NCBI RefSeq assembly: GCF_027483985.1
Contig: NZ_JAIXTJ010000050.1
Span: 62,001 to 126,000 of the forward strand
Source of the DNA: Flavobacterium sp.
GTDB taxonomy: Bacteria > Bacteroidota > Bacteroidia > Flavobacteriales > Flavobacteriaceae
Reading direction: 5' to 3'
Length of the DNA: 64,000 bases
The notes under the pieces are model-generated. The model was not told the origin of the DNA. It did no database searches and saw only the letters and a list, made by a program, of their open reading frames with translations. Positions 51,240 through 60,945 of the stretch are shown in pieces. A program made the translations under genes and the position numbers. Numbering within the stretch: the stretch's first letter is position 1; the number at the start of each line of letters is the position of its first letter.

Positions 51240-52376
51240 ATGACTAAAGAAGAAATTTTAGAACGAGTTGTTGAACGTGTAAAAGACAACGAATATGATT
51301 ATGAAATTGAAACTTTTTTAAAGCGTAAAGAAGTCAATCCAGAAGATTTTAAATCGATTATTGAAAACGCACGTGCACTAGTTCTTGAAGAACGATTGAA
51401 AGTGATGCCTAAAAAAAATCTTACAGTTTTTATTGTATTAGTTGTTTTGGTTCTTGCTACATTTTACTTGTTTGCTTTTTATTTACCAACTCAAAATGTT
51501 TCTCGAAACAAAACTATACTGTCTATAATTGGAACAGCATTTTTTTGTTTTTTTAGTTTTCTTTCACTTGTCTATTTCAATACTTGGAAACCAGAATTTT
51601 TAAAAATTAGAGATAAGCCAAAAATTGACTTTACGTTTATGGCTTTGATGTTTGTTCCGGCTGTTATAGTGTATTTTATTTTTTCAGAATGTATTTCCTC
51701 TGGTGCTGATAAAATTTTGAAAGCTACTCAAATTGATGCGGTTGGAACAGTAATTGATGGTGGCGTGACCGAAGTTAAACGAGTATTGCGTTCTGGTGGA
51801 GCATCTTTTGCATCCATCACAGTAGAATTTGAAACCAAAGAAGGTACTAAAGTAAGAGCCACCGAAGATATTTCGAGTTATCGTTTTAAAGATTTTTATT
51901 TAGGACAACAATTGAATATTGTTTATTCAAGTGAAGATCCATCTAATATTGATTTATTGATTGACGACAAAAGCATCAAGGAATTAAAAGGTACGCAACA
52001 GCGATCATTACAACCTCAAGATCTAATTCGTTTTATGAGCGTTAAAAAAGAAAATATTAAAGCTGAATTGGACGCTATTTCTTATGGTTGGGAACAAAAA
52101 GAAGAGGCTTGGATTAATGAAAAAAGCAATTATGCTTTAATGGCTAACGATAATGAAGTCAAACTAATTACGGCTTGGGGAATCACCCAAATGTTTCCAG
52201 AAGAACTTGAAAAAATGGGATTTAAAAAAATAGCAACATCTAAAGACAAAAAAGAAAACAAAATGGAAATTCTTTTTGGAGATAAATTATATGAAAATGA
52301 CACTTATTATTTTCAAATAAAAACCCTTGTTTCTGGCGGTCAACAAATGAGTGCGGTTTTAGTTAACAAGAAATAA
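51240..52376 (+). CDS. Membrane protein with DUF3592-like domain
   Basis: A 378-residue protein with a soluble N-terminus of about 58 residues, three membrane helices (near 60-80, 95-112 and 132-152) and a C-terminal soluble half. Residues about 170-240 resemble DUF3592 (a VGTVIDGG start, a central strand SITVEFETKEGT and YLGQQLNIVYSSEDPSN). The last 100 residues have no recognised domain. Function unknown. It ends at a strong bidirectional terminator. Confidence 0.78.
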   Translation: MTKEEILERVVERVKDNEYDYEIETFLKRKEVNPEDFKSIIENARALVLEERLKVMPKKNLTVFIVLVVLVLATFYLFAFYLPTQNVSRNKTILSIIGTAFFCFFSFLSLVYFNTWKPEFLKIRDKPKIDFTFMALMFVPAVIVYFIFSECISSGADKILKATQIDAVGTVIDGGVTEVKRVLRSGGASFASITVEFETKEGTKVRATEDISSYRFKDFYLGQQLNIVYSSEDPSNIDLLIDDKSIKELKGTQQRSLQPQDLIRFMSVKKENIKAELDAISYGWEQKEEAWINEKSNYALMANDNEVKLITAWGITQMFPEELEKMGFKKIATSKDKKENKMEILFGDKLYENDTYYFQIKTLVSGGQQMSAVLVNKK

Positions 52377-52410
52377 AAAAAAGACTGCTTTGATTTCTAA
52401 GCAGTCTTTT
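52377..52410. terminator. Bidirectional terminator between the DUF3592-like gene and acs
   Basis: AAAAGACTGCTT pairs with AAGCAGTCTTTT around an 8-nt loop, with A and T runs on both sides. Confidence 0.93.
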
Positions 52411-52430
52411 CAAAAAATAACCAAAATAAA

Positions 52431-54338
52431 CTATAATTTTCCTTCTTTAATTTCTTCAACAATTTCAGGATTTAATAAAGTTGTTATGTCGCCAAAGTTT
52501 GAGAAATCACCTTCGGCTATTTTTCTTAAAATTCTACGCATAATTTTTCCTGAACGAGTTTTTGGTAAACCGTTAACGAATTGTATTTTATCTAATTTCG
52601 CAATTGGACCGATTTGGTCTGAAATTAATTGATTGATTTCTTTCGCAAGATTTTCTTGGTTTCGAGATTCTCCTACTTCTTTCAAAATCACATAACCATA
52701 AAGCGCATTTCCTTTAATATCGTGAGGGAAACCTACGATAGCACTTTCTGCCACTGCTGGATGTTCGTTAATCGCATCTTCAATTGGTGCTGTTCCTAAA
52801 TTGTGTCCTGAAACAATGATTACGTCATCTACTCTACCAGTGATTCGGTAGTAACCAACTTCATCTCTTAATGCTCCATCACCCGTAAAATATTTACCTG
52901 GAAAAGCAGTAAAATAGGTTTCTTTATAACGTTGATGGTCACCCCAAATTGTTCGAGCCATTGATGGCCACGGAAATTTGATGCACAAACTTCCTGTGAC
53001 TTGATTGCCTTCAATTTCATTGCGTAATTCGTCCATTAAAACCGGTTGAATTCCTGGTAATGGTAACGATGCATAAGTTGGTTTTGTTGGCGTAACAAAC
53101 GGAATTGGTGAAATCATAATACTTCCAGTTTCGGTTTGCCACCAAGTATCTACTAACGGACAACGCTTTCCTCCTACGTGTGCATTATACCAATGCCAAG
53201 CTTCTTCATTAATAGGCTCACCAACCGAACCAATAACTTTTAAAGATTTTAATGGGAAACGTTGTACGAAATCTAAACTTTCTTTTGCTAAAGCACGAAT
53301 GGCAGTTGGAGCCGTATAAAATTGATTAACTTGATGTTTTTCAATAATTTCCCAAAAACGTGAGAAATCTGGATAAGACGGAACACCTTCAAAAATGACT
53401 GTTGTTGCTCCATTTAAAAGTGGTCCGTATAAAATATAAGAATGGCCCGTAATCCAACCAATATCGGCTGTACACCAATACACATCATTTTCTTGGTAGT
53501 TAAAAACATTTTTAAATGAGTAGGCCGTTTGAACCATATAACCCGCAGTACTATGCACCATTCCTTTGGGTTTTCCTGTTGAACCTGAAGTATACAGGAT
53601 AAATAACGGATCTTCAGCATCCATAATTTCAGCGACATTGTTAGGAATTGCGTTATCTAAAAGTGGTTGCAACCAAATGTCGCGACCGTCTTTCATATTT
53701 ACTTCGGTATTGGTTCTTTTAACAACCAAAACTTTTTCTACACACGGCGATTTATCTAAAGCTTCATCTACAATTCCTTTTAAATCGATGGCTTTATTTC
53801 CTCTATAACTTCCATCAGAAGTGATAACTACCTTACAATCAGAATCATTAATACGAGCTGAAACAGCCGATGCAGAAAAACCTGCAAATACTACTGAGTG
53901 AATTGCACCAATTCGGGCACAAGCTAAAACAGCTACAGCCAATTCTGGAATCATTGGAAGATAAATGCAAACTCTATCGCCTTTTTTTATGCCTTGTTCG
54001 CGCAAAACATTGGCCATTTTAGCAACTCTTGCATACAATTCATTATAAGTAATATGTTGTGATTCCTCATTTGGATCATTAGGTTCAAAGATGATGGCAG
54101 TTTTTTCTCCACGTTTAGCTAAATGTCTGTCAATACAGTTTTTAGTAATGTTTACTTTAGCGTCCAAAAACCATTTGAATTTGGCTTCTTGCATATCAAA
54201 TTCCATTACTTTATCCCATTTTTGGTACCAAGTAAAGTGTTCGTCAGCTATTCTGTCCCAAAATTTTCTTGGTTCACGAACCGACTTTTTATACATTTTA
54301 AAATAATGCTCTAAATTGTCTATTGTATAGTAACTCAT
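52431..54338 (-). CDS. acs: Acetyl-CoA synthetase (acetate-CoA ligase, AMP-forming)
   Basis: A 635-residue enzyme making acetyl-CoA from acetate, ATP and CoA via acetyl-AMP. The P-loop YTSGSTGKPKGMVHS, the hinge region GDGALRDEVGYYRITGRVDD and the catalytic, normally acetylated lysine in LPKTRSGKIMRRILR are all present. The length is standard. Upstream lie heptamer repeats and an exact 14-bp motif shared with prpE. It sits in an acetate/propionate gene region with an SLC5-type kinase that in other bacteria (CrbS) controls acs. Confidence 0.95.
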   Translation of the reverse strand: MSYYTIDNLEHYFKMYKKSVREPRKFWDRIADEHFTWYQKWDKVMEFDMQEAKFKWFLDAKVNITKNCIDRHLAKRGEKTAIIFEPNDPNEESQHITYNELYARVAKMANVLREQGIKKGDRVCIYLPMIPELAVAVLACARIGAIHSVVFAGFSASAVSARINDSDCKVVITSDGSYRGNKAIDLKGIVDEALDKSPCVEKVLVVKRTNTEVNMKDGRDIWLQPLLDNAIPNNVAEIMDAEDPLFILYTSGSTGKPKGMVHSTAGYMVQTAYSFKNVFNYQENDVYWCTADIGWITGHSYILYGPLLNGATTVIFEGVPSYPDFSRFWEIIEKHQVNQFYTAPTAIRALAKESLDFVQRFPLKSLKVIGSVGEPINEEAWHWYNAHVGGKRCPLVDTWWQTETGSIMISPIPFVTPTKPTYASLPLPGIQPVLMDELRNEIEGNQVTGSLCIKFPWPSMARTIWGDHQRYKETYFTAFPGKYFTGDGALRDEVGYYRITGRVDDVIIVSGHNLGTAPIEDAINEHPAVAESAIVGFPHDIKGNALYGYVILKEVGESRNQENLAKEINQLISDQIGPIAKLDKIQFVNGLPKTRSGKIMRRILRKIAEGDFSNFGDITTLLNPEIVEEIKEGKL

Positions 54339-54345
54339 TTTCTTC

Positions 54346-54373
54346 AGTAATTAGTAATTAATGACTAGTAATT
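54346..54373. repeat. Heptamer repeat (AGTAATT) upstream of acs
   Basis: Three AGTAATT units and one diverged unit. Read on the acs strand they are AATTACT, the same unit and orientation as the array before sucD at 10461-10491. Confidence 0.8.
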
Positions 54374-54422
54374 AGTCGTTTATTTCTGTAAATATAAATA
54401 ATCTATAAATGTAAAAAAGATA

Positions 54423-54436
54423 TTTCTTGCTAAATT
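54423..54436. promoter_or_regulatory. 14-bp motif ATTTCTTGCTAAAT shared with prpE
   Basis: Located about 85 bp upstream of the acs start. The identical 14-mer lies about 70 bp upstream of prpE (56507-56520). A candidate activator site common to both genes. Confidence 0.5.
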
Positions 54437-54540
54437 AGTATAGATAGTGCCTAGTTTAATATAAAAAGTGAATAATCACAAGTATATAAAGATGACTAAG
54501 CAGTTTAGAGTGCCAACATCTTTTATTTATTTTATTCAAG

Positions 54541-56436
54541 TTATTTATAAAAACCGATTTTTGCTTTTGTAAATTCTTCTCTAATTTCTTCGATGATGGC
54601 TTCATCATCAATGGTTGACGGAATTTGAAAATTCTCACCATCGGCAATACTTCTTATTAATTTTCTCAAGATTTTTCCAGAGCGTGTTTTCGGTAAACGT
54701 TGCACAATAGCCACATCACGTAATGAAGCAACCGCTCCAATTTGTTGACGAACGAGTTGCACTACTTCATATTGTAACTGAAAATGTTCTATATCTTCGC
54801 CCGATTTGGTCACAACTAACGCCAGTGGAATTTGCCCTTTTAGCTCATCATTTATACCTACAACTGCGCATTCTGCAATGGAATGATGAGATGATACAAT
54901 TTCCTCCATTTCAGCGGTTGAAAGTCGATGTCCTGCAACATTGATTACGTCATCTACTCTACCAGTTATAAAAATATAATTATCTTCATCTTTAAATCCG
55001 CCATCGCCGGAAAAATAGTAGCCCGGAAATTTATTCAAATAACCCGATTTGAATCGCTCGTTATCTTTCCATAAATCTAACATAGTTCCTGGAGGCAACG
55101 GCAGTTTAATTACTACATAACCTTCTTGATTTGGACCTAATTCTTGTCCGTTTTCTCCAAAAATTCTGATATCATATCCTGCTACTGCTTTGCCAGCCGA
55201 GCCTGGTTTGATAGGTAAATATTCAACACTCATCATATTACAAATCATTGGCCAACCCGATTCTGTCTGCCACCAATGATCAATTGCTGGTATTGGAATA
55301 TTTTTTTGATACCATTCTAATGTTGCAATATCACAACGTTCACCAGCTAAAAATTGTGTTCGTAAACTAGATAAATCATATTGTTTAATAAACTCGCCAT
55401 TTGGATCTTCTTTTTTAATGGCACGAATTGCAGTTGGCGCAGTAAACATAACGCTAACTTTATGCTCAGCGATTACTCTCCAAAATGTACTTGCGTCTGG
55501 AGTTCGAATTGGTTTTCCTTCAAAAATCACTGTTGTATTGCGATTTAATAATGGTCCATAAACTATAAAACTATGTCCAACAACCCAACCAACATCAGAC
55601 GCCGCCCAAAAAACTTCATTTTGTTTGGCACCATAAATGTATTGCATTGAAAATTTAAGTGCTGTCAAACAACCTCCGGTATCTCTGACAATTCCTTTAG
55701 GTTTTCCTGTAGTTCCAGAGGTGTATAAAACATATAAAGGATGCGATGCATTAACAGGTAAGCAAGCTACTTCTTCTGAACCATAAACAATTGCGTCATA
55801 ATCGACGTCGTATTTTTTGAATGGAATTCTAGCGCCTAATTTTCGATTAAAAACGATTACTTTTTTAGGTTTGTGAGAGGCTAATGCAATAGCTTCATCA
55901 ACTAACGGTTTGTAGGCAATTAAGCGATCAATTTCGATTCCTGAGGATGCTGTTAGTATTAATCTTGGTTTGCAATCGTCAATTCTTATGGCTAATTCGT
56001 GTGGTGCAAATCCACCAAAAACTACCGAATGTGTAACTCCTATTCTCGCACAAGCTAGCATTGCAAAGGCAGCTTGTGGAATCATTGGCATATAAATCAC
56101 AGCCATATCACCTTTTTTCAATCCTAAAGAAATCATTCCACCAGCTAGTTTAGCTACTTCAGATTTTACTTCGTTGTAAGTGTATTTTTTTACAGTTTGG
56201 GTAACTGGTGAATCATAAATTATTGCGATTTGTTCACCAAAACCATCATCAATATGTTTGTCTAATGCTAAATAACAGGCGTTAAGTTCACCATCTGCGA
56301 ACCATAATGGATAATCATTTTCATCTTTTGACAAAATAACGGAAGGTTTTTTGTACCAATCTATTTGATCAGCTTGTTCGTTCCAAAAAGATTCAGGAGA
56401 TTGAATACTTTGGTCGTAAATATCTTTGTAATTCAT
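54541..56436 (-). CDS. prpE: Propionyl-CoA synthetase-like acyl-CoA synthetase
   Basis: A 631-residue AMP-forming synthetase of the PrpE/ACSS3 type. The substrate-loop signature YTSGTTGKPKGIVRDTGG, with RDTGG after the P-loop, distinguishes it from Acs, and it carries the catalytic lysine in LPKTRSGKILRKLIR. It should activate propionate and perhaps other short acids. It is transcribed toward acs with a 200-bp gap that contains acs regulatory sites, so each gene probably has its own promoter. Confidence 0.92.
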   Translation of the reverse strand: MNYKDIYDQSIQSPESFWNEQADQIDWYKKPSVILSKDENDYPLWFADGELNACYLALDKHIDDGFGEQIAIIYDSPVTQTVKKYTYNEVKSEVAKLAGGMISLGLKKGDMAVIYMPMIPQAAFAMLACARIGVTHSVVFGGFAPHELAIRIDDCKPRLILTASSGIEIDRLIAYKPLVDEAIALASHKPKKVIVFNRKLGARIPFKKYDVDYDAIVYGSEEVACLPVNASHPLYVLYTSGTTGKPKGIVRDTGGCLTALKFSMQYIYGAKQNEVFWAASDVGWVVGHSFIVYGPLLNRNTTVIFEGKPIRTPDASTFWRVIAEHKVSVMFTAPTAIRAIKKEDPNGEFIKQYDLSSLRTQFLAGERCDIATLEWYQKNIPIPAIDHWWQTESGWPMICNMMSVEYLPIKPGSAGKAVAGYDIRIFGENGQELGPNQEGYVVIKLPLPPGTMLDLWKDNERFKSGYLNKFPGYYFSGDGGFKDEDNYIFITGRVDDVINVAGHRLSTAEMEEIVSSHHSIAECAVVGINDELKGQIPLALVVTKSGEDIEHFQLQYEVVQLVRQQIGAVASLRDVAIVQRLPKTRSGKILRKLIRSIADGENFQIPSTIDDEAIIEEIREEFTKAKIGFYK

Positions 56437-56506
56437 TGGTATTGTTTGGTTTGTATAGGTTTAAATAGCAAAGTAAAAGTAGCTAATTAAACTATATAGC
56501 AACAAA

Positions 56507-56520
56507 ATTTCTTGCTAAAT
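56507..56520. promoter_or_regulatory. 14-bp motif ATTTCTTGCTAAAT shared with acs
   Basis: Identical to 54423-54436 and at a similar distance upstream of the start. A degenerate -7 box (TACTTTTA on the minus strand) lies between the motif and the prpE ATG. Confidence 0.5.
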
Positions 56521-56567
56521 AGATATATACGATATCGATTGCGTAAATCTTTTACCGTTCTATAAGT

Positions 56568-57437
56568 TTAGCACTTTATTTCTAACTTATATCCTATTCC
56601 GTGAATGTTCACAATAGCAATAGACGAATCTTGTTCTAGTTTTTTTCTGAGTTTAGAAATGAACATATCCAAACTTCTTGTAACAATTACGCCTTCATTT
56701 TCCCAGATTTCTTTTTGTAAAGTGGTTCTGTCAATAACTTCGTTGGGCGAAGAAGAAAGAATGTATAATAATTTAGATTCTTTAGGAGTTAACGATAGTA
56801 GTTTATCATCCAATTGAAGAAGATTTTGCTTAAAGTAAAATTCATATTGTCCAATTATTATTACTGATTCATCGTTTTTAACCTCTACGTCAGTTGTAGT
56901 TTTTCTACTTTTAAATATTATCCAGCAACCAATCAAAACAATTAATAGTGTCGGGACAAAAAGAAGGTATTTTGTACTAGAAACATCATTTTTAGGAACA
57001 AATGTGATAGTTATTTTGTAATAATCCAAGGGCATTTTTCTTCCAATACAGGTAATTACATTTTTATTGGATTCAGAATCCATATGAAAACCATAAACAA
57101 TCGCATCATTTGAATTTTTTTGAACTGCGACTGAATATTCTTTGGGAAAAGTACTTTTTGAAAGATTATTTTGAACAATATAGATTAAAGAATCTGGACT
57201 AAAAGCAAACTTATTTTCAAATCGAATTTGAAATTTATTAGTTGAAATACTTTTTATTGGTTCAACTTTGGAAGTTTTATCATTAGAACTTAGCAATACA
57301 TCGTGGCCAATTTTTCTGAGAAGAATTTCATTTTTTAGTTGACTATTTGTCGATGTTGATATGTAGAAGTATGTAATCGGAATTGTTACCATCGCTAATG
57401 CAAGTAGTAATACTACGTAAAAATGCTTTTGTTTCAT
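56568..57437 (-). CDS. Membrane-anchored winged-helix transcription regulator
   Basis: A 289-residue protein with an N-terminal membrane helix (VVLLLALAMVTIPITYFY), an extracytoplasmic domain of about 130 residues, a second helix (LLFVPTLLIVLIGCWIIF), and a cytoplasmic OmpR-type winged-helix domain (about 195-287: LTPKESKLLYILSSSPNEV, IVNIHGIGYKLEIKC). It has no receiver domain. It resembles ToxR-like one-component regulators but with the domain order reversed. It lies between prpE and a stand-alone receiver. A minus-strand TACTTTTG box at 57442-57449 is very close to the ATG, so either the transcript is leaderless or the start is further in. Confidence 0.85.
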   Translation of the reverse strand: MKQKHFYVVLLLALAMVTIPITYFYISTSTNSQLKNEILLRKIGHDVLLSSNDKTSKVEPIKSISTNKFQIRFENKFAFSPDSLIYIVQNNLSKSTFPKEYSVAVQKNSNDAIVYGFHMDSESNKNVITCIGRKMPLDYYKITITFVPKNDVSSTKYLLFVPTLLIVLIGCWIIFKSRKTTTDVEVKNDESVIIIGQYEFYFKQNLLQLDDKLLSLTPKESKLLYILSSSPNEVIDRTTLQKEIWENEGVIVTRSLDMFISKLRKKLEQDSSIAIVNIHGIGYKLEIKC

Positions 57438-57530
57438 AAACCAAAAGTATTTAGTTTTTAGTTTAATAGAAATGTATTTAGGAAAGATTTACATTTTTTT
57501 ACAAAAAATACACATTTAAAACCTAAAAAA

Positions 57531-57893
57531 TTAGGAAAGCAATTCCATAACTTGGTCGACTACTTTCTTTATTGAAAACGGTTTTGTTAAATAAGCGTCT
57601 GCACCAAGTGCCATACCTTTTTCGATATCACTTTCTTTATTTTTTGCTGAAAGGAAAATCACTTTGGTATGTTTTAAATTATCGTCTTTGCGAATTTGTT
57701 CAAGCGTTGCATAACCATCTACCATTGGCATCATCACGTCGAGTATAATCATATCAGGAAAGTTGGTTTTTAGAATATCCAAAGCTTCTTGACCATCACG
57801 TGCAATAAATACTTCAAAATTATTTTTTTTGAAAGTATACTCCAATGCCATAACTATGTTGGGTTCGTCATCGACAATTAAAATCTTTTTCAT
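57531..57893 (-). CDS. Single-domain response regulator (receiver only)
   Basis: A 120-residue CheY-like receiver with acidic residues in LIVDDEPNI, phosphoacceptor Asp in MIILDVMMPMVDGYA, and lysine in YLTKPFSIKK. No output domain is present. Its start is 3 bp after the stop of the SLC5-type kinase gene, so the two form a pair. CrbR in Vibrio, the partner of the related CrbS, carries a DNA-binding domain, which is missing here. Confidence 0.93.
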   Translation of the reverse strand: MKKILIVDDEPNIVMALEYTFKKNNFEVFIARDGQEALDILKTNFPDMIILDVMMPMVDGYATLEQIRKDDNLKHTKVIFLSAKNKESDIEKGMALGADAYLTKPFSIKKVVDQVMELLS

Positions 57894-57896
57894 AGC

Positions 57897-60590
57897 TTAA
57901 ATTTCTAAATTCTTATTTTTCGGTAGAGTAAAGACAATGCAAGCACCTTTTAAACTTGATTGTGCCCAAATTTCACCTTTGTGATGTTCTATAATTTGTT
58001 TGCAGATAGCTAATCCTAATCCGCTACCAACTGGTTTTTTTATGTTTTGATTAACTGACTGATAGAATTTATCAAATATAGCATCAAAATCATTTGGATT
58101 AATTCCTTTACCATTATCTTGTACGAAAGTATGAATAAAATTATCTTTTTCAATAATTTGAATAGTGATTAATCCTTCATTTTCTGGACAAAATTTGATA
58201 GCATTTGATAATAAATTAGTTACCACTTGCACAATTCTATCTTCATCATAAAAGGCATTGACTTTATCTTTACTTTCAATGTGAATCGTAATGTTTTTAT
58301 TTCTAATAAGTTGTTGCAATGGCTCAATTGATTTTTCAACAGTTTGAACCAAATTATTTTTTGTAGAATGAATGGTTTGTTTTCCGGTTTCAAATTTTTC
58401 TAAATCTAAAATTTTGTCTATCAAACGATTTAATCTATCGGATTCTGAAATGATATTTTGAAGAAATTGTTTTTTTAATTCATCGGGAATTTCATCATCA
58501 TCGTGTAAAATTTCACTCGCTGCTCGTATTGCGGTAATCGGTGTTCTAAGTTCGTGTGTAACGGTATCTAAAAATTCGTCTTTTTGTTTGTCTTTTAAAA
58601 TTAATGACTCATTGGCATTTTGCAATTTTGCTGTGATTACCTTTAACTCATTTGAAGTTTCGGTCAGTTTTTTATTGATTATTATATTTTCTTTCGATTC
58701 TTCTAAAATTTTTAAGACTTCGGGTAATGTGATTTTTTCTTCTTTTACAACGCTTGAAATCAAAATTCTAGCAGAAGCTGTTCCGATGTGTCCTGTCAAT
58801 AGATTTTCAGAAAATTTAATTAATCGTGCGTCGGCGAGTTCTATTTTTTTATCCACATTATATTTTACATTAAAAATATTCATTGCTCGTTTGGTTCGTT
58901 CTTCGCCAAGAAAACGTATCAAAACTTTTTCAATATCATTACGATAAGCAGTTCCTTTCCAAATAAAAGCATCTTCGTGATTGGTAATGTATTTATTGAT
59001 ATCAACAAACATTTCGGCATAATTTCGTTCGCGATAATTTCCTTTGAAACTAACAGAAACTGCAAAATAAGTCACCGAATTAAACAACAAGCTCCAAAAT
59101 AATGCATGTGGAACTGGTTGCAAATAATCTAATCCGAAAAGTTGAAAAGGCTTTAGCAAACTAATTCCGTAAAGACCTTCAGAAATAAAAGTACTATCGC
59201 TATTAGTAATTCCTATAGAATATGGAATAAGTAAGGTATAGATACAAATTGCAAATCCTACTAAAATGCTATAAACTGCACCAAGTCGCGAACCTCTTCT
59301 CCAAAATAAGGCTCCAAAAAAAGCTGGTGCCAATTGCGAAATGATAACAAAAGCAACCAATCCGATGGAAACTAAGTTGTAATCGAGTCCGAAGAATCTA
59401 TAAATCAAATAAGACAAAATAATAAGTGAAAATATGCCAATTTTCCTGCTGTTTAAAATACTTTTATTACTAACGGCGTCTTCACTTTTAAGTTTACCTA
59501 ATAGATTGTAAGGAATTAATATGTTGTTAGTTATCATAGTCGATAATCCGATTGAAGAAACAATAATCATTGAAATTGCCGCGGAAAATCCACCTAGAAA
59601 AACCATTACTGTCAAGGTTTTTTCGTCAAATAATTGTGGTATTAATAAAGAATAGGTATCTGAATTTACATTTTTTCCATCATACAAAATATTTCCGCCC
59701 CAAGCGATTGGGTAGACAAAAATATTGAATAATAAAAGGTATAAAGGAAACAGCCAAACTGCAGTATTGATATGGTTTTCGCGATTATTTTCAATTACTG
59801 AAACCTGAAATTGCCTTGGTAAAAGAAAAATAGCAAACATTGAAAGTACGCAAAGTAAAAACCAATTAATAGCTTGAGGTAATCCTCCAATAGTATTTCG
59901 TTCTTTAAAATGTTCTAATAAACTTGCTTTTTGATAAATATCGTCAAAACCATCGAAGACAAAAAAGGTTACATAAACGCCGATTATTACAAAGAAAACA
60001 AGTTTTAAAACACTTTCCATAGCAACAGCAGTTACAATTCCTTTTCTTTTTTCAGAAGCATCTAAATATCGAGTTCCGTAATAAGAGGCAAAAAGCGCTA
60101 AGGCGATGGCTACAAAAGTTGTTGTATCATCAAAAATATAAGATCGAATTTTAGTTTTTGTAACTACGTGAAAAGTTTCAGCGATAGCTTTAAGTTGTAA
60201 AGCGATGTAAGGAATAATTCCAGTGAGGCAAATTACGGTTACAATTGCGCCAAGAAAACGGCTATTTCCGTATCGAAGTGAAATAAAATCAGCAATACTA
60301 GATATTTTGTTGACACGTGAAATTCGGATAATCTTTCTCAGAATTAAAATCCACGATGGCGCAATAATAATTGGTCCGAGATAAATTGGTAAATAACTCA
60401 AACCGCTATCAGCTGCTACTCCAATACTGCCATAATAAGTCCAAGCCGTGCAATAAACAGCCAACGACAAAGTGTATACATACGGATTATTTGTCCATTT
60501 GCTATTTCCTTTTTTTTCAGCCCAATGAGCAATATAAAAAAGAACTGCTAAATAGCCTAAGAGTATTAGTAAAAGTCCTGCACTATTCAT
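57897..60590 (-). CDS. SLC5 sodium/solute symporter fused to a histidine kinase (CbrA/CrbS-like)
   Basis: An 897-residue fusion. Residues 1 to about 490 form a 13-helix sodium/solute symporter domain, followed by a linker of about 150 residues, a coiled coil, a HisKA domain (DTVTHELRTPITAIRAASE, near residue 678) and an ATPase domain (NLLSNAIKFCPEN, DNGKGINP, GSGLGLAICKQI). In other bacteria such sensors (CbrA, CrbS) couple nutrient uptake to control of acs and carbon-use genes. The location next to acs and prpE supports an acetate-response role here. Confidence 0.92.
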   Translation of the reverse strand: MNSAGLLLILLGYLAVLFYIAHWAEKKGNSKWTNNPYVYTLSLAVYCTAWTYYGSIGVAADSGLSYLPIYLGPIIIAPSWILILRKIIRISRVNKISSIADFISLRYGNSRFLGAIVTVICLTGIIPYIALQLKAIAETFHVVTKTKIRSYIFDDTTTFVAIALALFASYYGTRYLDASEKRKGIVTAVAMESVLKLVFFVIIGVYVTFFVFDGFDDIYQKASLLEHFKERNTIGGLPQAINWFLLCVLSMFAIFLLPRQFQVSVIENNRENHINTAVWLFPLYLLLFNIFVYPIAWGGNILYDGKNVNSDTYSLLIPQLFDEKTLTVMVFLGGFSAAISMIIVSSIGLSTMITNNILIPYNLLGKLKSEDAVSNKSILNSRKIGIFSLIILSYLIYRFFGLDYNLVSIGLVAFVIISQLAPAFFGALFWRRGSRLGAVYSILVGFAICIYTLLIPYSIGITNSDSTFISEGLYGISLLKPFQLFGLDYLQPVPHALFWSLLFNSVTYFAVSVSFKGNYRERNYAEMFVDINKYITNHEDAFIWKGTAYRNDIEKVLIRFLGEERTKRAMNIFNVKYNVDKKIELADARLIKFSENLLTGHIGTASARILISSVVKEEKITLPEVLKILEESKENIIINKKLTETSNELKVITAKLQNANESLILKDKQKDEFLDTVTHELRTPITAIRAASEILHDDDEIPDELKKQFLQNIISESDRLNRLIDKILDLEKFETGKQTIHSTKNNLVQTVEKSIEPLQQLIRNKNITIHIESKDKVNAFYDEDRIVQVVTNLLSNAIKFCPENEGLITIQIIEKDNFIHTFVQDNGKGINPNDFDAIFDKFYQSVNQNIKKPVGSGLGLAICKQIIEHHKGEIWAQSSLKGACIVFTLPKNKNLEI

Positions 60591-60789
60591 TATATCTCTT
60601 TACTATTATTAGTGAAACTAAAATTGAAAACAACCAAATTGAAAAAAAATAGACATAGATCACAGGAAAGCCTAGAAAATTTTGAGAAGAATCAAAAAGT
60701 AAAGCAATAGGAAGATTTAATCCAATTAATAAAAGGATTGAAACAATAACCAATTTTTGTTGATGTCTTTTTTTCATTGTATTTGCCAC
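60583..60789 (-). CDS. Small membrane protein upstream of the SLC5 kinase
   Basis: A 68-residue protein with two membrane helices (LVIVSILLLIGLNLPIALLF and YVYFFSIWLFSILVSLIIV) whose end overlaps the kinase start by 8 bp. Small two-helix partners are usual next to SLC5-type transporters, so it may assemble with the transporter domain. MKKRHQQ, four codons in, is an alternative start. Confidence 0.8.
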   Translation of the reverse strand: MANTMKKRHQQKLVIVSILLLIGLNLPIALLFDSSQNFLGFPVIYVYFFSIWLFSILVSLIIVKRYNE

Positions 60790-60847
60790 AAAGGCACCAA
60801 GTCACAAAGTTTTTATATGTAAATGAATATCTTACGAAAATACACAA

Positions 60848-60882
60848 ACTTTTAAACTTTTTAAACTTTTAATCTCATAAAC
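60848..60882. repeat. CTTTTAAAC-type repeat without a gene
   Basis: Contains AACTTTTAAACTTTTTAAAC followed by ATAAACTT, strongly resembling the right arm of the inverted repeat at 18488-18520. No four-helix-bundle gene is nearby. Confidence 0.7.
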
Positions 60883-60891
60883 TTCGTAAAA

Positions 60892-60929
60892 TGCTCAAAA
60901 GCCCTTAAGTTAATAAGAGCTTTTTGAGA
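60892..60929 (-). terminator. Imperfect terminator hairpin after the DUF6814 gene
   Basis: On the minus strand, CTCAAAAAGCTCTTA pairs with a near-complement ending in GGGCTTTTGAG. It ends the porin-MHS-DUF6814 operon. Confidence 0.65.
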
Positions 60930-60945
60930 CTAACCAAATTATTAT

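Noticed and set aside
60848-60882. Second IVS-like element
   Set aside because: The repeat resembles the arm at 18488-18520, but there is no four-helix-bundle gene or paired arm nearby.
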